From Myceligenerans pegani (GTDB lineage Bacteria > Actinomycetota > Actinomycetes > Actinomycetales > Cellulomonadaceae), in NCBI RefSeq assembly GCF_014892515.1, contig NZ_JADBGR010000101.1, forward strand, positions 1 to 64,000: a stretch of 64,000 bases of DNA, read 5' to 3'. Shown here piece after piece: positions 47,917 to 55,919 of the stretch (the first letter of the stretch is position 1; each line of letters starts with the position of its first letter). Under the pieces are notes generated by a model. That model made no database searches, was not told where the DNA came from, and saw nothing but the letters and a program-made list of their open reading frames with translations. Position numbers and translations under genes: made by a program.

Positions 47917-49596
47917 CTACTCGCCGCCCGCGACCAGCGGCTGCAGGTCGAGCGAGTACTCGCGCTGGAGGGACCGGAGGCGCCAGACGTCGCGGAACAG
48001 GGCCAGGAGCGTGCCGTCGGACCGGCGCGCGACCTCCGTGCCGACGGCGCGCGTCACCAGCGGCACGTCGTCGGGGCGCACGATCCGGGCCACGGAGAGA
48101 TCGAGGTGGTCGAGCACCACCGGCGCGGAGAACTCGTGCTCCATCCGGTAGGTGGCCACCTCGAACTGCAGCGGGCCGACCGCCGCGAGGATCGGGTTCC
48201 CGTCCCCGCGCGCGTCGCTCACCAGGACCTGCACCACGCCCTCCTGCTGGAGCTGGGCGATGCCCTTGCGGAACTGCTTCGACCTGCCCGGGTCCTTCAC
48301 CCGTGCCGCCCGGAAGTGCTCGGGCGCGAACGCCGGCATCGGCGGGTAGCGCACCGCCGCGCCGCCCGGCTCGTACAGCGAGTCGCCGACGGCGAGCGTG
48401 CTCGCGTTCACCAGCCCGACGACGTCCCCCGGGAACGCCTCCTCGACGGTCTCCCGCTCCCGGCCGAACACCTGCAGCGCGTATTTCGTGGCGAACGGGC
48501 GGCCGGTGCGCTCGTGCGTGACGACCATGCCGCGCTCGAACCTCCCCGAGCACACCCGCAGGAACGCGACGTGGTCGCGGTGCTTGGGGTCCATCCCGGC
48601 CTGCATCTTGAACACGAAACCGCTGAACGGGGCGTCGACGGGCCGGGTCGGCAGGCCGGCCGGCAGCTCGCCGGCGGTCGTGTCCGACGTCGCCGCCTCG
48701 CCGCGCACCCCCGCCCTGGCCCCGGCCCCCAGCACGTCCGCGGTGCGCCGCACGTCGGGCCGGGCGGACGGCGGCGGCGCGAGGTCGACGATCGCGTCGA
48801 GCAGCTGCCGCACGCCGATGTTCGCGAGTGCCGCGCCGAACAGGAGCGGCGTCGTCCGCCCGGCGAGGAACGAGTCCTGGTCCACGCCGTCGAGCAGGGC
48901 CGCGGCCTCGACGGCGTCGTCGTAGTCGGCGCCGAGCCGCTCCCGGGCGGTGCCGGGGACCAGGCGGGTCTCGGCGGCGAGCTGCGCGCCGCCCGGGGCG
49001 CGCTCGTAGGTGCGCACGTCGCCGGCGGCGACGTCGAGCAGCCCGACGAACCGTCCCGCCTCGCCGAGCGGCCAGGTCAGCGGGGTCGGCCTGAGGGTGA
49101 TACGTTGCTCCAGCTCGTCGCACAGCTCGAGCGCCTCCAGGCCGGGGCGGTCCCACTTGTTGATCAGCGTGATGACGGGCACGCCGCGGCGCCGGCACAC
49201 CTCGAACAGCTTGAGGGTCTGGGGCTCCAGCCCCTTGGCGGCGTCGAGCAGCATGACGGCGGCGTCGACGGCGGTGAGCACACGGTAGGTGTCCTCGGAG
49301 AAGTCGGCGTGGCCGGGCGTGTCCAGCAGGTTGATCACGGTGTCCCCGTAGGCGAGCCGGAGTGCCGCCGACGTGATCGAGATCCCGCGCTTCTGCTCCA
49401 TCTCCATCCAGTCGGAGACGACGCCGGCGCGATCGCCCTTGCCGTGCACCGCGCCGGCCGTGGTGATCGCCCGGGTGTGCAGGGCGAGCGCCTCGGTGAG
49501 CGTCGACTTGCCGGCGTCGGGATGGGAGATGACGGCGATGCTGCGCCGCCGTGCCGCCTCGGTACGGACGTCGCCTCCGGTGTGGTGATCGGTCAC
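47917..49596 (-). CDS. prfC: Peptide chain release factor 3
   Basis: 559 residues. Translational GTPase: SHPDAGKSTLTEALALH (G1), ISITSAAL (G2 region), DTPGHADFSEDTYRVL (G3), NKWDRPGLEALEL (G4). The EF-Tu-like domain 2 follows with FSGFVFKMQAGMDPKHRDHVAFLRV, and the RF3-specific C-terminal part ends in YSLDLQPLVAGGE. An insert (about 290-325, around AGVRGEAATSDTTAGEL) extends the linker. RF3 removes RF1/RF2 from the ribosome after termination. GTG at 49596 overlaps the MerR stop (GTGA), so the two are coupled. Confidence 0.95.
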   Translation of the reverse strand: MTDHHTGGDVRTEAARRRSIAVISHPDAGKSTLTEALALHTRAITTAGAVHGKGDRAGVVSDWMEMEQKRGISITSAALRLAYGDTVINLLDTPGHADFSEDTYRVLTAVDAAVMLLDAAKGLEPQTLKLFEVCRRRGVPVITLINKWDRPGLEALELCDELEQRITLRPTPLTWPLGEAGRFVGLLDVAAGDVRTYERAPGGAQLAAETRLVPGTARERLGADYDDAVEAAALLDGVDQDSFLAGRTTPLLFGAALANIGVRQLLDAIVDLAPPPSARPDVRRTADVLGAGARAGVRGEAATSDTTAGELPAGLPTRPVDAPFSGFVFKMQAGMDPKHRDHVAFLRVCSGRFERGMVVTHERTGRPFATKYALQVFGRERETVEEAFPGDVVGLVNASTLAVGDSLYEPGGAAVRYPPMPAFAPEHFRAARVKDPGRSKQFRKGIAQLQQEGVVQVLVSDARGDGNPILAAVGPLQFEVATYRMEHEFSAPVVLDHLDLSVARIVRPDDVPLVTRAVGTEVARRSDGTLLALFRDVWRLRSLQREYSLDLQPLVAGGE

Positions 49597-50060
49597 GTGT
49601 TCCTCGCCTCTCGATCGGCGTCCCGGTTCGTGTCCCGGTTCGCCGCGCGCCGCTGGCGGCGGGCCTCGCGGCGCAGGTTCGCCGCGAACTCCTCGGCCAT
49701 CTCGAGCTGGTCGCGCAGGGCCGCGCAGCGCTCGTCCGCCGCGGTCTGGTACATGGTCAGCCGGTCCAGGAGCTCGTCGCGCTCGCGGGCGTCCGGGGCG
49801 TCGGCGCCGGGCGCCTGCGCGGCGTCGAGCGCGTCGACGACGCTCAGCAGGTCGCGCGTCTCCTCCAGCGAGAAGCCGAGCGGTTTCATCCGCTTGATCA
49901 GCATCAGCCGCGCGATGTCGGACTCGGTGTACAGCCGGAAGCCGCCCCGCGACCGCGCCGACGGGATGACGAGCCCGACCTCCTCGTAGTACCGGATGCT
50001 GCGCAGCGACAGGTCGGTACGGTCGGCGACCTCGCCGATCTGCTTGTGGTTCAGCGCCAT
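49593..50060 (-). CDS. MerR family transcriptional regulator
   Basis: 155 residues. N-terminal MerR HTH and wing: IGEVADRTDLSLRSIRYYEEVGLVIPSARSRGGFRLYTESDIARL and the helix MKPLGFSLEETRDLLSVV; then a coiled-coil (ERDELLDRLTMYQTAADERCAAL) and a basic tail. There is no cysteine-rich metal site, only one Cys in the coil, so the inducer is not a typical metal. The stop overlaps the prfC start (GTGA). GAGGAGGAGC precedes the ATG. Co-transcription with a release factor is unusual. Confidence 0.92.
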   Translation of the reverse strand: MALNHKQIGEVADRTDLSLRSIRYYEEVGLVIPSARSRGGFRLYTESDIARLMLIKRMKPLGFSLEETRDLLSVVDALDAAQAPGADAPDARERDELLDRLTMYQTAADERCAALRDQLEMAEEFAANLRREARRQRRAANRDTNRDADREARNT

Positions 50061-50219
50061 GCTCCTCCTCGGACGGCGTCCACTCTAACGCGGCGGCAGG
50101 GTGATATCCGCAGCGGGCCGCGCCCGGCGCCGCCGTACGTTCACGCGGCGGAAGAGATCGCTCGGCGGACCCGGAAAAACAGGGTCCACCCCCGGGCCGG
50201 TTGCGGGCACACTATGGCC

Positions 50220-50858
50220 ATGCCCACGCTCACCCAGCTCGCCGCGTTCACGATCGCCTCGATCGTGCTGATCGAGATCCCCGGCCCGAGCCTGCTGTTC
50301 GCGCTCGGCCGGGCGCTGACCGTCGGCCGCCGCGACGCGGTCCTGTCGGTGGTCGGCAACGCGTCCGGGGTGCTGGTCCAGGGCGTGGCCGCGGCGCTCG
50401 GCCTGGGCGCGCTCGTGGCGGCGTCGACGACGGCGTTCACGGTGCTCAAGCTGGTCGGCGCGGCCTACGTGATCTATCTGGGCATCCAGGCGATCCGGCA
50501 CCGCGGTGACGCGCGGGCGGCGCTGGAGCAGGACGGGGCCGCGCGGCGGACGAGCGGGTTCGCCGCCGTCCGGGCGGGCTTCGTGGTGGGCGTGACCAAC
50601 CCGAAGACGATCGTGTTCCTCATGGCGTTCCTCCCGCAGTTCATCGCCGCCGACGCGCCGGCCGTGCCGCAGCTGCTCCTGCTCGGCGCGCTGTTCGCGG
50701 TGCTCGCGTGCGCGTCGGACGTCATCTGGGTGCTGGCCGCGAGCCAGGCGCGGACCTGGTTCGCGCGCCGTCCCGAGCGGCTCGACGGGCTGGGCCTGAC
50801 CGGCGGGGTGATGATGATCGGCGTCGGCGGGTTCCTGGCGACGAGCCACAACACCTGA
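50220..50858 (+). CDS. LysE/RhtB family amino-acid exporter
   Basis: 212 residues, six membrane helices: FTIASIVLIEIPGPSLLFALG (with the P-G-P signature), RRDAVLSVVGNASGVLVQGVAAALGLGALVAA, FTVLKLVGAAYVIYLGIQAIR, AVRAGFVVGVTNPKTIVFLMAFLPQFI, LLLLGALFAVLACASDVIWV and TGGVMMIGVGGFLA. The family exports lysine, threonine or homoserine lactone-like amino acids. Second ATG at 50220 chosen because CACACT lies 6 bases before it (leaderless); the ATG at 50214 is an alternative. It is divergent from the MerR-prfC pair, across a 159-bp gap. Confidence 0.9.
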   Translation: MPTLTQLAAFTIASIVLIEIPGPSLLFALGRALTVGRRDAVLSVVGNASGVLVQGVAAALGLGALVAASTTAFTVLKLVGAAYVIYLGIQAIRHRGDARAALEQDGAARRTSGFAAVRAGFVVGVTNPKTIVFLMAFLPQFIAADAPAVPQLLLLGALFAVLACASDVIWVLAASQARTWFARRPERLDGLGLTGGVMMIGVGGFLATSHNT

Positions 50859-50877
50859 CGGCGCCCGGCGGGTCGGG

Positions 50878-52290
50878 TCAGTTCTCGTACCGCTTGCGGT
50901 AGTACTCGCTCCACCTCGAGGTCCCCGTGCCGTACGCCGCGCCCCAGTCGTGCACCTTCTCCCGGTAGGCGTCGCCGTAGTTGGCGGTCCTGGTGTCGTA
51001 GCCGTAGCGCCAGAGCTCGTTCTTCCGGTCGTAGAAGTACTGCCAGACGGCGGTCTCGGTGGCGTGATCCAGGGCGCCGCGGGCTCCGAGCTCGCGCGCC
51101 ACCTCCATGCCGGCGCGGCCCTCGTCCTCGGCCGCGTCCATGAGGGCGCGGCCGAACTGCTCCGCCTCGGCCATGTTGGCGCGCCCGGCCTCCTCGATCC
51201 GCTCCAGCTCGGCGCGTTTCCAGGCGTCCCAGGCGTCCATCATCCGGGAGTACTCCTCGTCGAGGTACTGCTCCAGGTCGGTCTCCGAGCTCGCGTCGGT
51301 GTAGGCGCCGCCGCCCGCGTCGGCGATCGCGCGCAGGCCCTCGTGGTCCGGGTTACCGACCTGGAACCCGATCACGTTCACGATCGGCTCCACGCCGCCG
51401 TCCGCGAGTTCGCGCGCGGCGGCGACGGGATCGCCGCCGCAGGTCTCCAGGCCGTCGGTGACCACGTAGACGATGGCGTCGGTCGCCTCGTCGGGCACGT
51501 CGCCGGAGGCGGCCCGGACGGCACGTGCCAGCGGGGTCCAGCCGGTGGGTTCGACGTCGTCGAGGGCATCCGCGAACCGGGCGTCGCCCGCCTCGCCGTC
51601 GTACACGACGGCGCTCGACGCGCACGACTCGCGCTTGCCGCCCGCCGAGGCGTCTCCCGCGTGGCCGTACACGCGCAGGGAGACCGTGGCGTCCTCCGGG
51701 AGCCGGGCGACGAACCGCGACAGGGCCGCCTTGGCCGCGTCCATGCGGGTGCCGTCCCCGGCGCGCTCGGCCATCGATCCGCTCGCGTCCAGGACGAGCG
51801 CGAAGTGGTTGGTGCCCACCGCGGTGACCTCGGCCGGTTCGTCGGCGGGGCCGGCCGCCGCCGGGTCGTCGATCGCGTACTGGAACTCTACGGTCCCCGC
51901 CAGCGCGCCCGCGTAGTCCCCGTGGATCCGGCCGAGGATCGCGCGCTGCCACTCCTCCGTGGTCTCCGGCTCCATCGCCAGCACGGCGTCGACGACGGCG
52001 TCCTCGTCGAACGCGTCGCCCGCGAAGGGGCCGGGTTCGTACAGCATGAGCCGCTCGGTCGCCGTGAGGTCCCGTGGGGCGTCGTAGTCGACGGGCACCA
52101 GCTCGGGAACGCCGGGGGACGGCGTGCTTGTCGCGGGTCCGCCGTCGGCATCGGCGCCGTCCGCGCCGTCGGCGGAGCCGGCCGGTGCGGCGGTGCACGC
52201 CGCGAGCGACGCGACGAGGACCGCGGTGAGCAACGGCCGCGACCGGCGCATCGGCACGGAGGGAGCGGACCTGCGGGATGGGTGCGTCAC
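50878..52290 (-). CDS. VWA domain lipoprotein with aromatic C-terminal region
   Basis: 470 residues from the GTG at 52290 (GAGGAGTCCCC upstream). The signal peptide ends at LAACTAAP, a lipobox. VWA domain: [32 protein letters not shown] (MIDAS DASGS), [22 protein letters not shown] and [25 protein letters not shown]. The last 130 residues are a helical, Trp/Tyr-rich segment ([47 protein letters not shown]). Surface protein of unknown role. Convergent with LysE; monocistronic. Distinct from the YfbK-type VWA lipoprotein at 19984. Confidence 0.88.
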   Translation of the reverse strand: MTHPSRRSAPSVPMRRSRPLLTAVLVASLAACTAAPAGSADGADGADADGGPATSTPSPGVPELVPVDYDAPRDLTATERLMLYEPGPFAGDAFDEDAVVDAVLAMEPETTEEWQRAILGRIHGDYAGALAGTVEFQYAIDDPAAAGPADEPAEVTAVGTNHFALVLDASGSMAERAGDGTRMDAAKAALSRFVARLPEDATVSLRVYGHAGDASAGGKRESCASSAVVYDGEAGDARFADALDDVEPTGWTPLARAVRAASGDVPDEATDAIVYVVTDGLETCGGDPVAAARELADGGVEPIVNVIGFQVGNPDHEGLRAIADAGGGAYTDASSETDLEQYLDEEYSRMMDAWDAWKRAELERIEEAGRANMAEAEQFGRALMDAAEDEGRAGMEVARELGARGALDHATETAVWQYFYDRKNELWRYGYDTRTANYGDAYREKVHDWGAAYGTGTSRWSEYYRKRYEN

Positions 52291-52411
52291 GGGGACTCCT
52301 CGTCGTGCGCGGGACCTGCGGCTGCGCGGCGGGCCCAGGATGCCGGGCGGACTTGCCCGGCCGCAACAGCTGGTCGGCCAAATGCGCTGGGTGCGGGTAA
52401 CGTTCCTGGCT

Positions 52412-52936
52412 GTGGAGAGGATCGCGATCATCGGCTGCGGGGGGTCGGGCAAGACCTACCTGGCCAACAAGCTCGCCCGTGTCCTCGACCTCCCCCTCAC
52501 GCACCTGGACAGCGTCTACTACGACGCCGACTGGAACCCGCTGCCCCGGGAGGAGTTCGCCGAGGTCCAGCGCGCACTGGTGGCGCGGCCCCGGTGGCTG
52601 GTGGAGGGCAACTACACGGACACGCTCCTGATCCGGCTGGCCGCCGCGGACACCGTGATCTTCCTCGATCTCGACGCGATCACGTGCCTGGCCGGTGTCG
52701 TCCGGCGCAGGCTGCGCTACCACGGCGGCCAGCACACCGAGGACGGCGTGTACGACCGGATCAGCTGGAGCTTTGTCCGCTACATCTGGGGCTACCGCAG
52801 GACCATGCGGCCCAGGGTCCACCGCCTCCTGGCCGAGCACGCCGCCCACGCGGAGCTCATCACCATCACCAGCCGCCGCCAGTCCGCCGCGCTGGTCGCC
52901 CAGCTCCGGGCCGTCCGTAGCTGGTCGGTGCGATAG
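52412..52936 (+). CDS. P-loop kinase-like protein (adenylate kinase/topology modulation type)
   Basis: 174 residues from a GTG at 52412. P-loop: [66 protein letters not shown]; and [43 protein letters not shown] follow the FlaR/adenylate kinase-like family once annotated as topology modulation proteins. No nucleoside specificity is visible. TAACGT lies 8 bases before the GTG, indicating a leaderless start; the upstream ATG at 52382 would give an 11-residue longer start. Confidence 0.85.
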   Translation: MERIAIIGCGGSGKTYLANKLARVLDLPLTHLDSVYYDADWNPLPREEFAEVQRALVARPRWLVEGNYTDTLLIRLAAADTVIFLDLDAITCLAGVVRRRLRYHGGQHTEDGVYDRISWSFVRYIWGYRRTMRPRVHRLLAEHAAHAELITITSRRQSAALVAQLRAVRSWSVR

Positions 52937-53004
52937 GGCCCGGGACCGGAAGCGCCCGGGGCAAGACGCCTGACCATCGGGTACGCGCGCCGGACGCACG
53001 ACGA

Positions 53005-53030
53005 CGGGACGGAGCCGGTGCCCCGTCCCG
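53005..53030. terminator. Bidirectional hairpin terminator
   Basis: CGGGACGG (53005-53012) pairs with CCGTCCCG (53023-53030) around a 10-base loop, between the P-loop gene (+) and the hydrolase gene (-). Confidence 0.65.
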
Positions 53031-53054
53031 CCGGGCCGACGGCGCGTCCCGCCG

Positions 53055-53894
53055 TCAGCGTCCGTCGCGGTCGGTGGCGGCAACCCCGCGGACGGCGTCG
53101 GCGACGGCCCGGAAGTCCTTGCGCAGGATCGCGCCGTGGTTGCTGGCGACCTTGACGCTCTCGATGTTCGCGTTGCGGGCGGTCACCGCGTCGAGTCCGG
53201 CACGGATGCGCTCCTGCTCGTCGCCCTTGCTCCCGAGCGACGTGCCGGAGGCGACGACGTACCGGGTCGGCACGGTGAGGGCGTCGAGCACGGGCGCCAG
53301 TTCCCGTTCCCGGGAGAGCGTGCCGAGCTCGATGTTGCTCTCGGCCTGCTGGGCGGCGTTCATCCGCGGGGTCAGGCCCGTCGGGCGCATCAGCATCATG
53401 ACCGGGCTCAGCCGCCGGAACAGCTTCCGGATCCGTCGCTCCATGGCGTCGTCGAGCCAGTCGTGCGGGAAGGCGCCGTCGACCAGCACGGCGCCCAGGG
53501 CGCGGTCCGGGTTGCGGCGGGCCCAGTGCGCGGCGACGACCGCCCCGTAGGACCAGCCCACGACCAGCGCCCGGTCCACGCCCCGAGCCGCGAGGACGGC
53601 GTCGACGTCCCGGACGGCGGCCTCGAAGGAGTAGTCCGCCGACGTCCCGGACCTCCGGCCGCGGGCCCGCTCGTCGAAGGTGATGTGGCGCCAGCCGTCG
53701 CCGAGGTCGGCGATCACGCGCTTCCAGTACCCCATGGTGGCGAACTGGCCGTTGCAGTAGATGATCGGAATGCCGGTGCCGCCGGTGTCCTCGGTGTACA
53801 GGGCGGTGTCGTCGACCGGCACCATGCCCGTCCACGCGCCGGCCGGCGCGCCGGTCGACCTCGGGTCGGTGGAGGAAGTGGTGTTGTTCGTCAT
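53055..53894 (-). CDS. Alpha/beta hydrolase
   Basis: 279 residues. Fold motifs: VPVDDTALYTEDTGGTGIPIIYCNG, WRHITFDERARGRRSGTSADYSF, VDAVLAARGVDRALVVGWSYGAVVAAHW (nucleophile GWSYG), VPTRYVVASGTSLGSKGDEQERI and a late SNHGAILRKDF (catalytic His). The hydrolase is 35 bases after the DUF4097 gene on the same strand and is probably in one operon. AAGGAA precedes the ATG. Substrate unknown; related to proteins of fluoride/haloperoxidase or lipase type. Confidence 0.87.
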   Translation of the reverse strand: MTNNTTSSTDPRSTGAPAGAWTGMVPVDDTALYTEDTGGTGIPIIYCNGQFATMGYWKRVIADLGDGWRHITFDERARGRRSGTSADYSFEAAVRDVDAVLAARGVDRALVVGWSYGAVVAAHWARRNPDRALGAVLVDGAFPHDWLDDAMERRIRKLFRRLSPVMMLMRPTGLTPRMNAAQQAESNIELGTLSRERELAPVLDALTVPTRYVVASGTSLGSKGDEQERIRAGLDAVTARNANIESVKVASNHGAILRKDFRAVADAVRGVAATDRDGR

Positions 53895-53929
53895 GGGGGT
53901 TCCTTCGGGTCTCGATGTTCTGGGGCGGG

Positions 53930-54592
53930 TCAGAGGCTGCGGGCGGTGATGTCGCCGTCCGGGGTGGTGGCCCGGATGTCGAGCTCGGCGACGCCGTCGT
54001 TCCTGAGGGCGTTGCTGACGCGCCCGCGGCCGGTACCGGCGTCGAGGGTGGCCGAGACGCCGGCGGCGGCAGCGACCGAGATGTCGCCCGTCCCGCTGCT
54101 CAGCACGACCGCGCCGCGCACGGCCTCGGCGATCCGGATGTCGCCCCGCGCGGTGCTGATCTCGGCGGGTCCGCCGAGCCGGACGACCTCGACGTCGCCG
54201 TCGATCGCGGCGAGCCGGACGCTCGCGGCCTCGTCGATCTTGATCCGGTGGTACGCGCCCTCGAAGTCGACCTCGCCGAGGCGGCCGACGACGCGCAGCT
54301 CGCAGCTGCTGGTCCTGGCCTCGACGCGGGAACCCGCCGGCAGCTTGACGGTGACCTCCAGCGCGCCCGAGGGGCCGGTGAGCCGGTTCCCGGACTCGGA
54401 GGCGATCCGCAGGACGCCGTCGGCACAGGTGACGACGGCGTGCTCGGCGGCGCGGACGTCGCGGGCCTTGTCGGGGTCGGCGGGCAGGACCTCGACGGTG
54501 GTGTCCGAGCGGTCCGCGGCGATGAGCCGGACCCGCCCGGCGGGGAGGTCGAGGGCGACGGCGATCGGGGCGGGGGTGGCAAAGGTGTGCAT
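53930..54592 (-). CDS. DUF4097 family protein (second copy)
   Basis: 220 residues from the ATG at 54592 (AGGAGAACACG upstream). After a leading strand-rich domain (IAVALDLPAGRVRLIAADRSDTTVEV) come repeats like GDVEVVRLGGPAEISTARGDIRIAEAVRGAVVLSSGTGDISVAAAAG, in pieces: GDVEVVRLG, RGDIRIAEA, TGDISVAAA, PDGDITARSL. It is shorter than the one at 381. Its operon partner is the alpha/beta hydrolase; its likely regulator is the divergent MarR-type gene. A palindrome at 54617-54634 lies 25 bases upstream. Confidence 0.87.
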   Translation of the reverse strand: MHTFATPAPIAVALDLPAGRVRLIAADRSDTTVEVLPADPDKARDVRAAEHAVVTCADGVLRIASESGNRLTGPSGALEVTVKLPAGSRVEARTSSCELRVVGRLGEVDFEGAYHRIKIDEAASVRLAAIDGDVEVVRLGGPAEISTARGDIRIAEAVRGAVVLSSGTGDISVAAAAGVSATLDAGTGRGRVSNALRNDGVAELDIRATTPDGDITARSL

Positions 54593-54616
54593 CGTGTTCT
54601 CCTGGGTGAGTTCGTC

Positions 54617-54634
54617 GTTTCCGATGTTGGAAAC
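54617..54634. promoter_or_regulatory. Palindrome GTTTCC-N6-GGAAAC, probable operator
   Basis: A perfect 6-6-6 palindrome lies between the -10-like TAGCGT (minus strand) and the DUF4097 start. The region to 54750 is unusually AT-rich (for example TATATT at 54707-54712). The divergent MarR-type regulator is the best candidate to bind. Confidence 0.65.
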
Positions 54635-54829
54635 GCTACGACTCGGCCGCGAGGTATCACAACGACCTTGTTGCATCCGGCCCATGTTTCTGCAGGTCGA
54701 AGCGATTATATTGGTGCATCGATCATGCCGGGTAACGCAACGGCGAGCGGTTGAGTATTGCAATGAGATGTGAGTGAACGCTACGCTGACGCTCCACCGA
54801 CCACCACGAGCGACCACCGAGGAGACGGG

Positions 54830-55600
54830 ATGCCCGGAGGCAGACTCACCGAGCAGGAGCGCCGGCAGATCGCGTCGGGGCTGGCCGACGACCTCCCCTA
54901 CGCCGAGATCGCGCGCCGCCTCGACCGCCCGACGTCGACGATCACGCGCGAGGTCATGCGCAACGGCGGCCCCGGCGGATACCACGCCGCGATGGCACAC
55001 CGCGCCACCGAACGCCGCGCCCGCCGTCGTCGGCCCGCCTCACCTCGCGCGCGGGACGAGACGCCCCAGCCGTACGGCCGCGACGCCGAGGCGGTCGCCG
55101 AGTACGAGGAGGCGCTCACCACCGTGCTCATGACGTCGGGCCTGCCGCGAATGCCGGCCCGGGTCCTGGCCTGCCTGTACATCACCGACGCGGCCAGCCT
55201 CACCGCGTCCGAGCTCACCCGGCACCTGCGGGTCAGCCCGGCGTCCGTCTCGAAGGCGATCGCCTTCCTGGAGGGGCAGAACCTCGTGCGCCGGGAGCGT
55301 GGGGAGGGGCGCCGCGACCACTACTCCGTCGACGACGAACTCTTCTACCAGTCGACGATCACCGGGGCGCAGGCGAACAACCAGCTCGTGGAGACCGCGC
55401 GCCGAGGGGTGCAGGTCCTCGGCGCGCAGACCCCCGCCGCGGTCCGGCTCGAGAGCATCGCCCGCTACCTCGACTTCATCAGCGAGAGCATCATGCGCGC
55501 CGCCGAGCAGGCCCGCGAGATCCTCCACACGCGCCCGGAGACGACGCGGGGCGACGACACGGAGCCGAGCGCGGACGGGGGTGGGATCTCGCGCGGCTAG
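54830..55600 (+). CDS. MarR/GbsR-type regulator with N-terminal HTH_38 domain
   Basis: 256 residues from the ATG at 54830 (GAGGAGACGGG upstream); a GTG at 54770 would add 20. Residues 1-50 form an HTH_38 domain like that of IS30 transposases (RLTEQERRQIASGLADDLPYAEIARRLDRPTSTITREVMRNGG, in pieces). A second HTH, MarR/GbsR type, lies at about 110-185: LTTVLMTSGLPRMPARVLACLYITDAASLTASELTRHLRVSPASVSKAI and FLEGQNLVRRERGEGRRDHYSVD. It is followed by a helical dimer region. The gene is divergent from the DUF4097-hydrolase operon and is its likely repressor. Not a transposase: no catalytic core. Confidence 0.85.
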   Translation: MPGGRLTEQERRQIASGLADDLPYAEIARRLDRPTSTITREVMRNGGPGGYHAAMAHRATERRARRRRPASPRARDETPQPYGRDAEAVAEYEEALTTVLMTSGLPRMPARVLACLYITDAASLTASELTRHLRVSPASVSKAIAFLEGQNLVRRERGEGRRDHYSVDDELFYQSTITGAQANNQLVETARRGVQVLGAQTPAAVRLESIARYLDFISESIMRAAEQAREILHTRPETTRGDDTEPSADGGGISRG

Positions 55601-55642
55601 GTGATGAGGTCGGCTCGTTGTCGGGTGGTTGGCCCCGTTGCC

Positions 55643-55679
55643 GAGTGGTCGGCTCCCCTCCCCATCCGACCGACCACTC
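55643..55679. repeat. Inverted repeat of the TGGTCGG family
   Basis: GAGTGGTCGG (55643-55652) and CCGACCACTC (55670-55679) form a 10-bp perfect stem with a 17-base loop. Additional GGTCGGC and CATCCGGCCGA words flank it. The element fills the gap after the MarR-type gene. Confidence 0.6.
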
Positions 55680-55767
55680 GACATCCGGCCGATGCCAGTT
55701 GCCGCGCGATCGCCGGAGGCCGAGTCGGCTCGGTCCGGGGACCCCGTGGTGGCCAGGCCGGGCCACG

Positions 55768-55893
55768 CTACCGGTCGGCTCTGGGCGGACGCTTCTCGGG
55801 TGCCAGGAGACCGAGCTGGATCGCGTGTGCCGTGTCGATCGCGCGGGCGAAGGACATCAGGGCGGATGCAACGGACTTCAGCAGGTGCAGCAT
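55768..55893 (-). CDS. Small ORF, 41 aa, with strong ribosome site
   Basis: The minus strand from the ATG at 55893 encodes a 41-residue peptide, MLHLLKSVASALMSFARAID to start and ending APEKRPPRADR. GGAGGG lies 6-12 bases upstream. The first 30 residues can form an amphipathic helix; the end is basic. The ATG is 26 bases downstream of the EamA transporter stop, so it may be the last gene of that operon. No homolog comes to mind. Supported by start site and context, but not by homology. Confidence 0.6.
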   Translation of the reverse strand: MLHLLKSVASALMSFARAIDTAHAIQLGLLAPEKRPPRADR

Positions 55894-55919
55894 TTTCTTT
55901 CCCTCCATGACGGTGTCGG

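Noticed and set aside
54830-54980. IS30-like HTH_38 as a transposase remnant
   Set aside because: The frame continues into a complete MarR-type regulator, there are no terminal repeats, and no catalytic domain.
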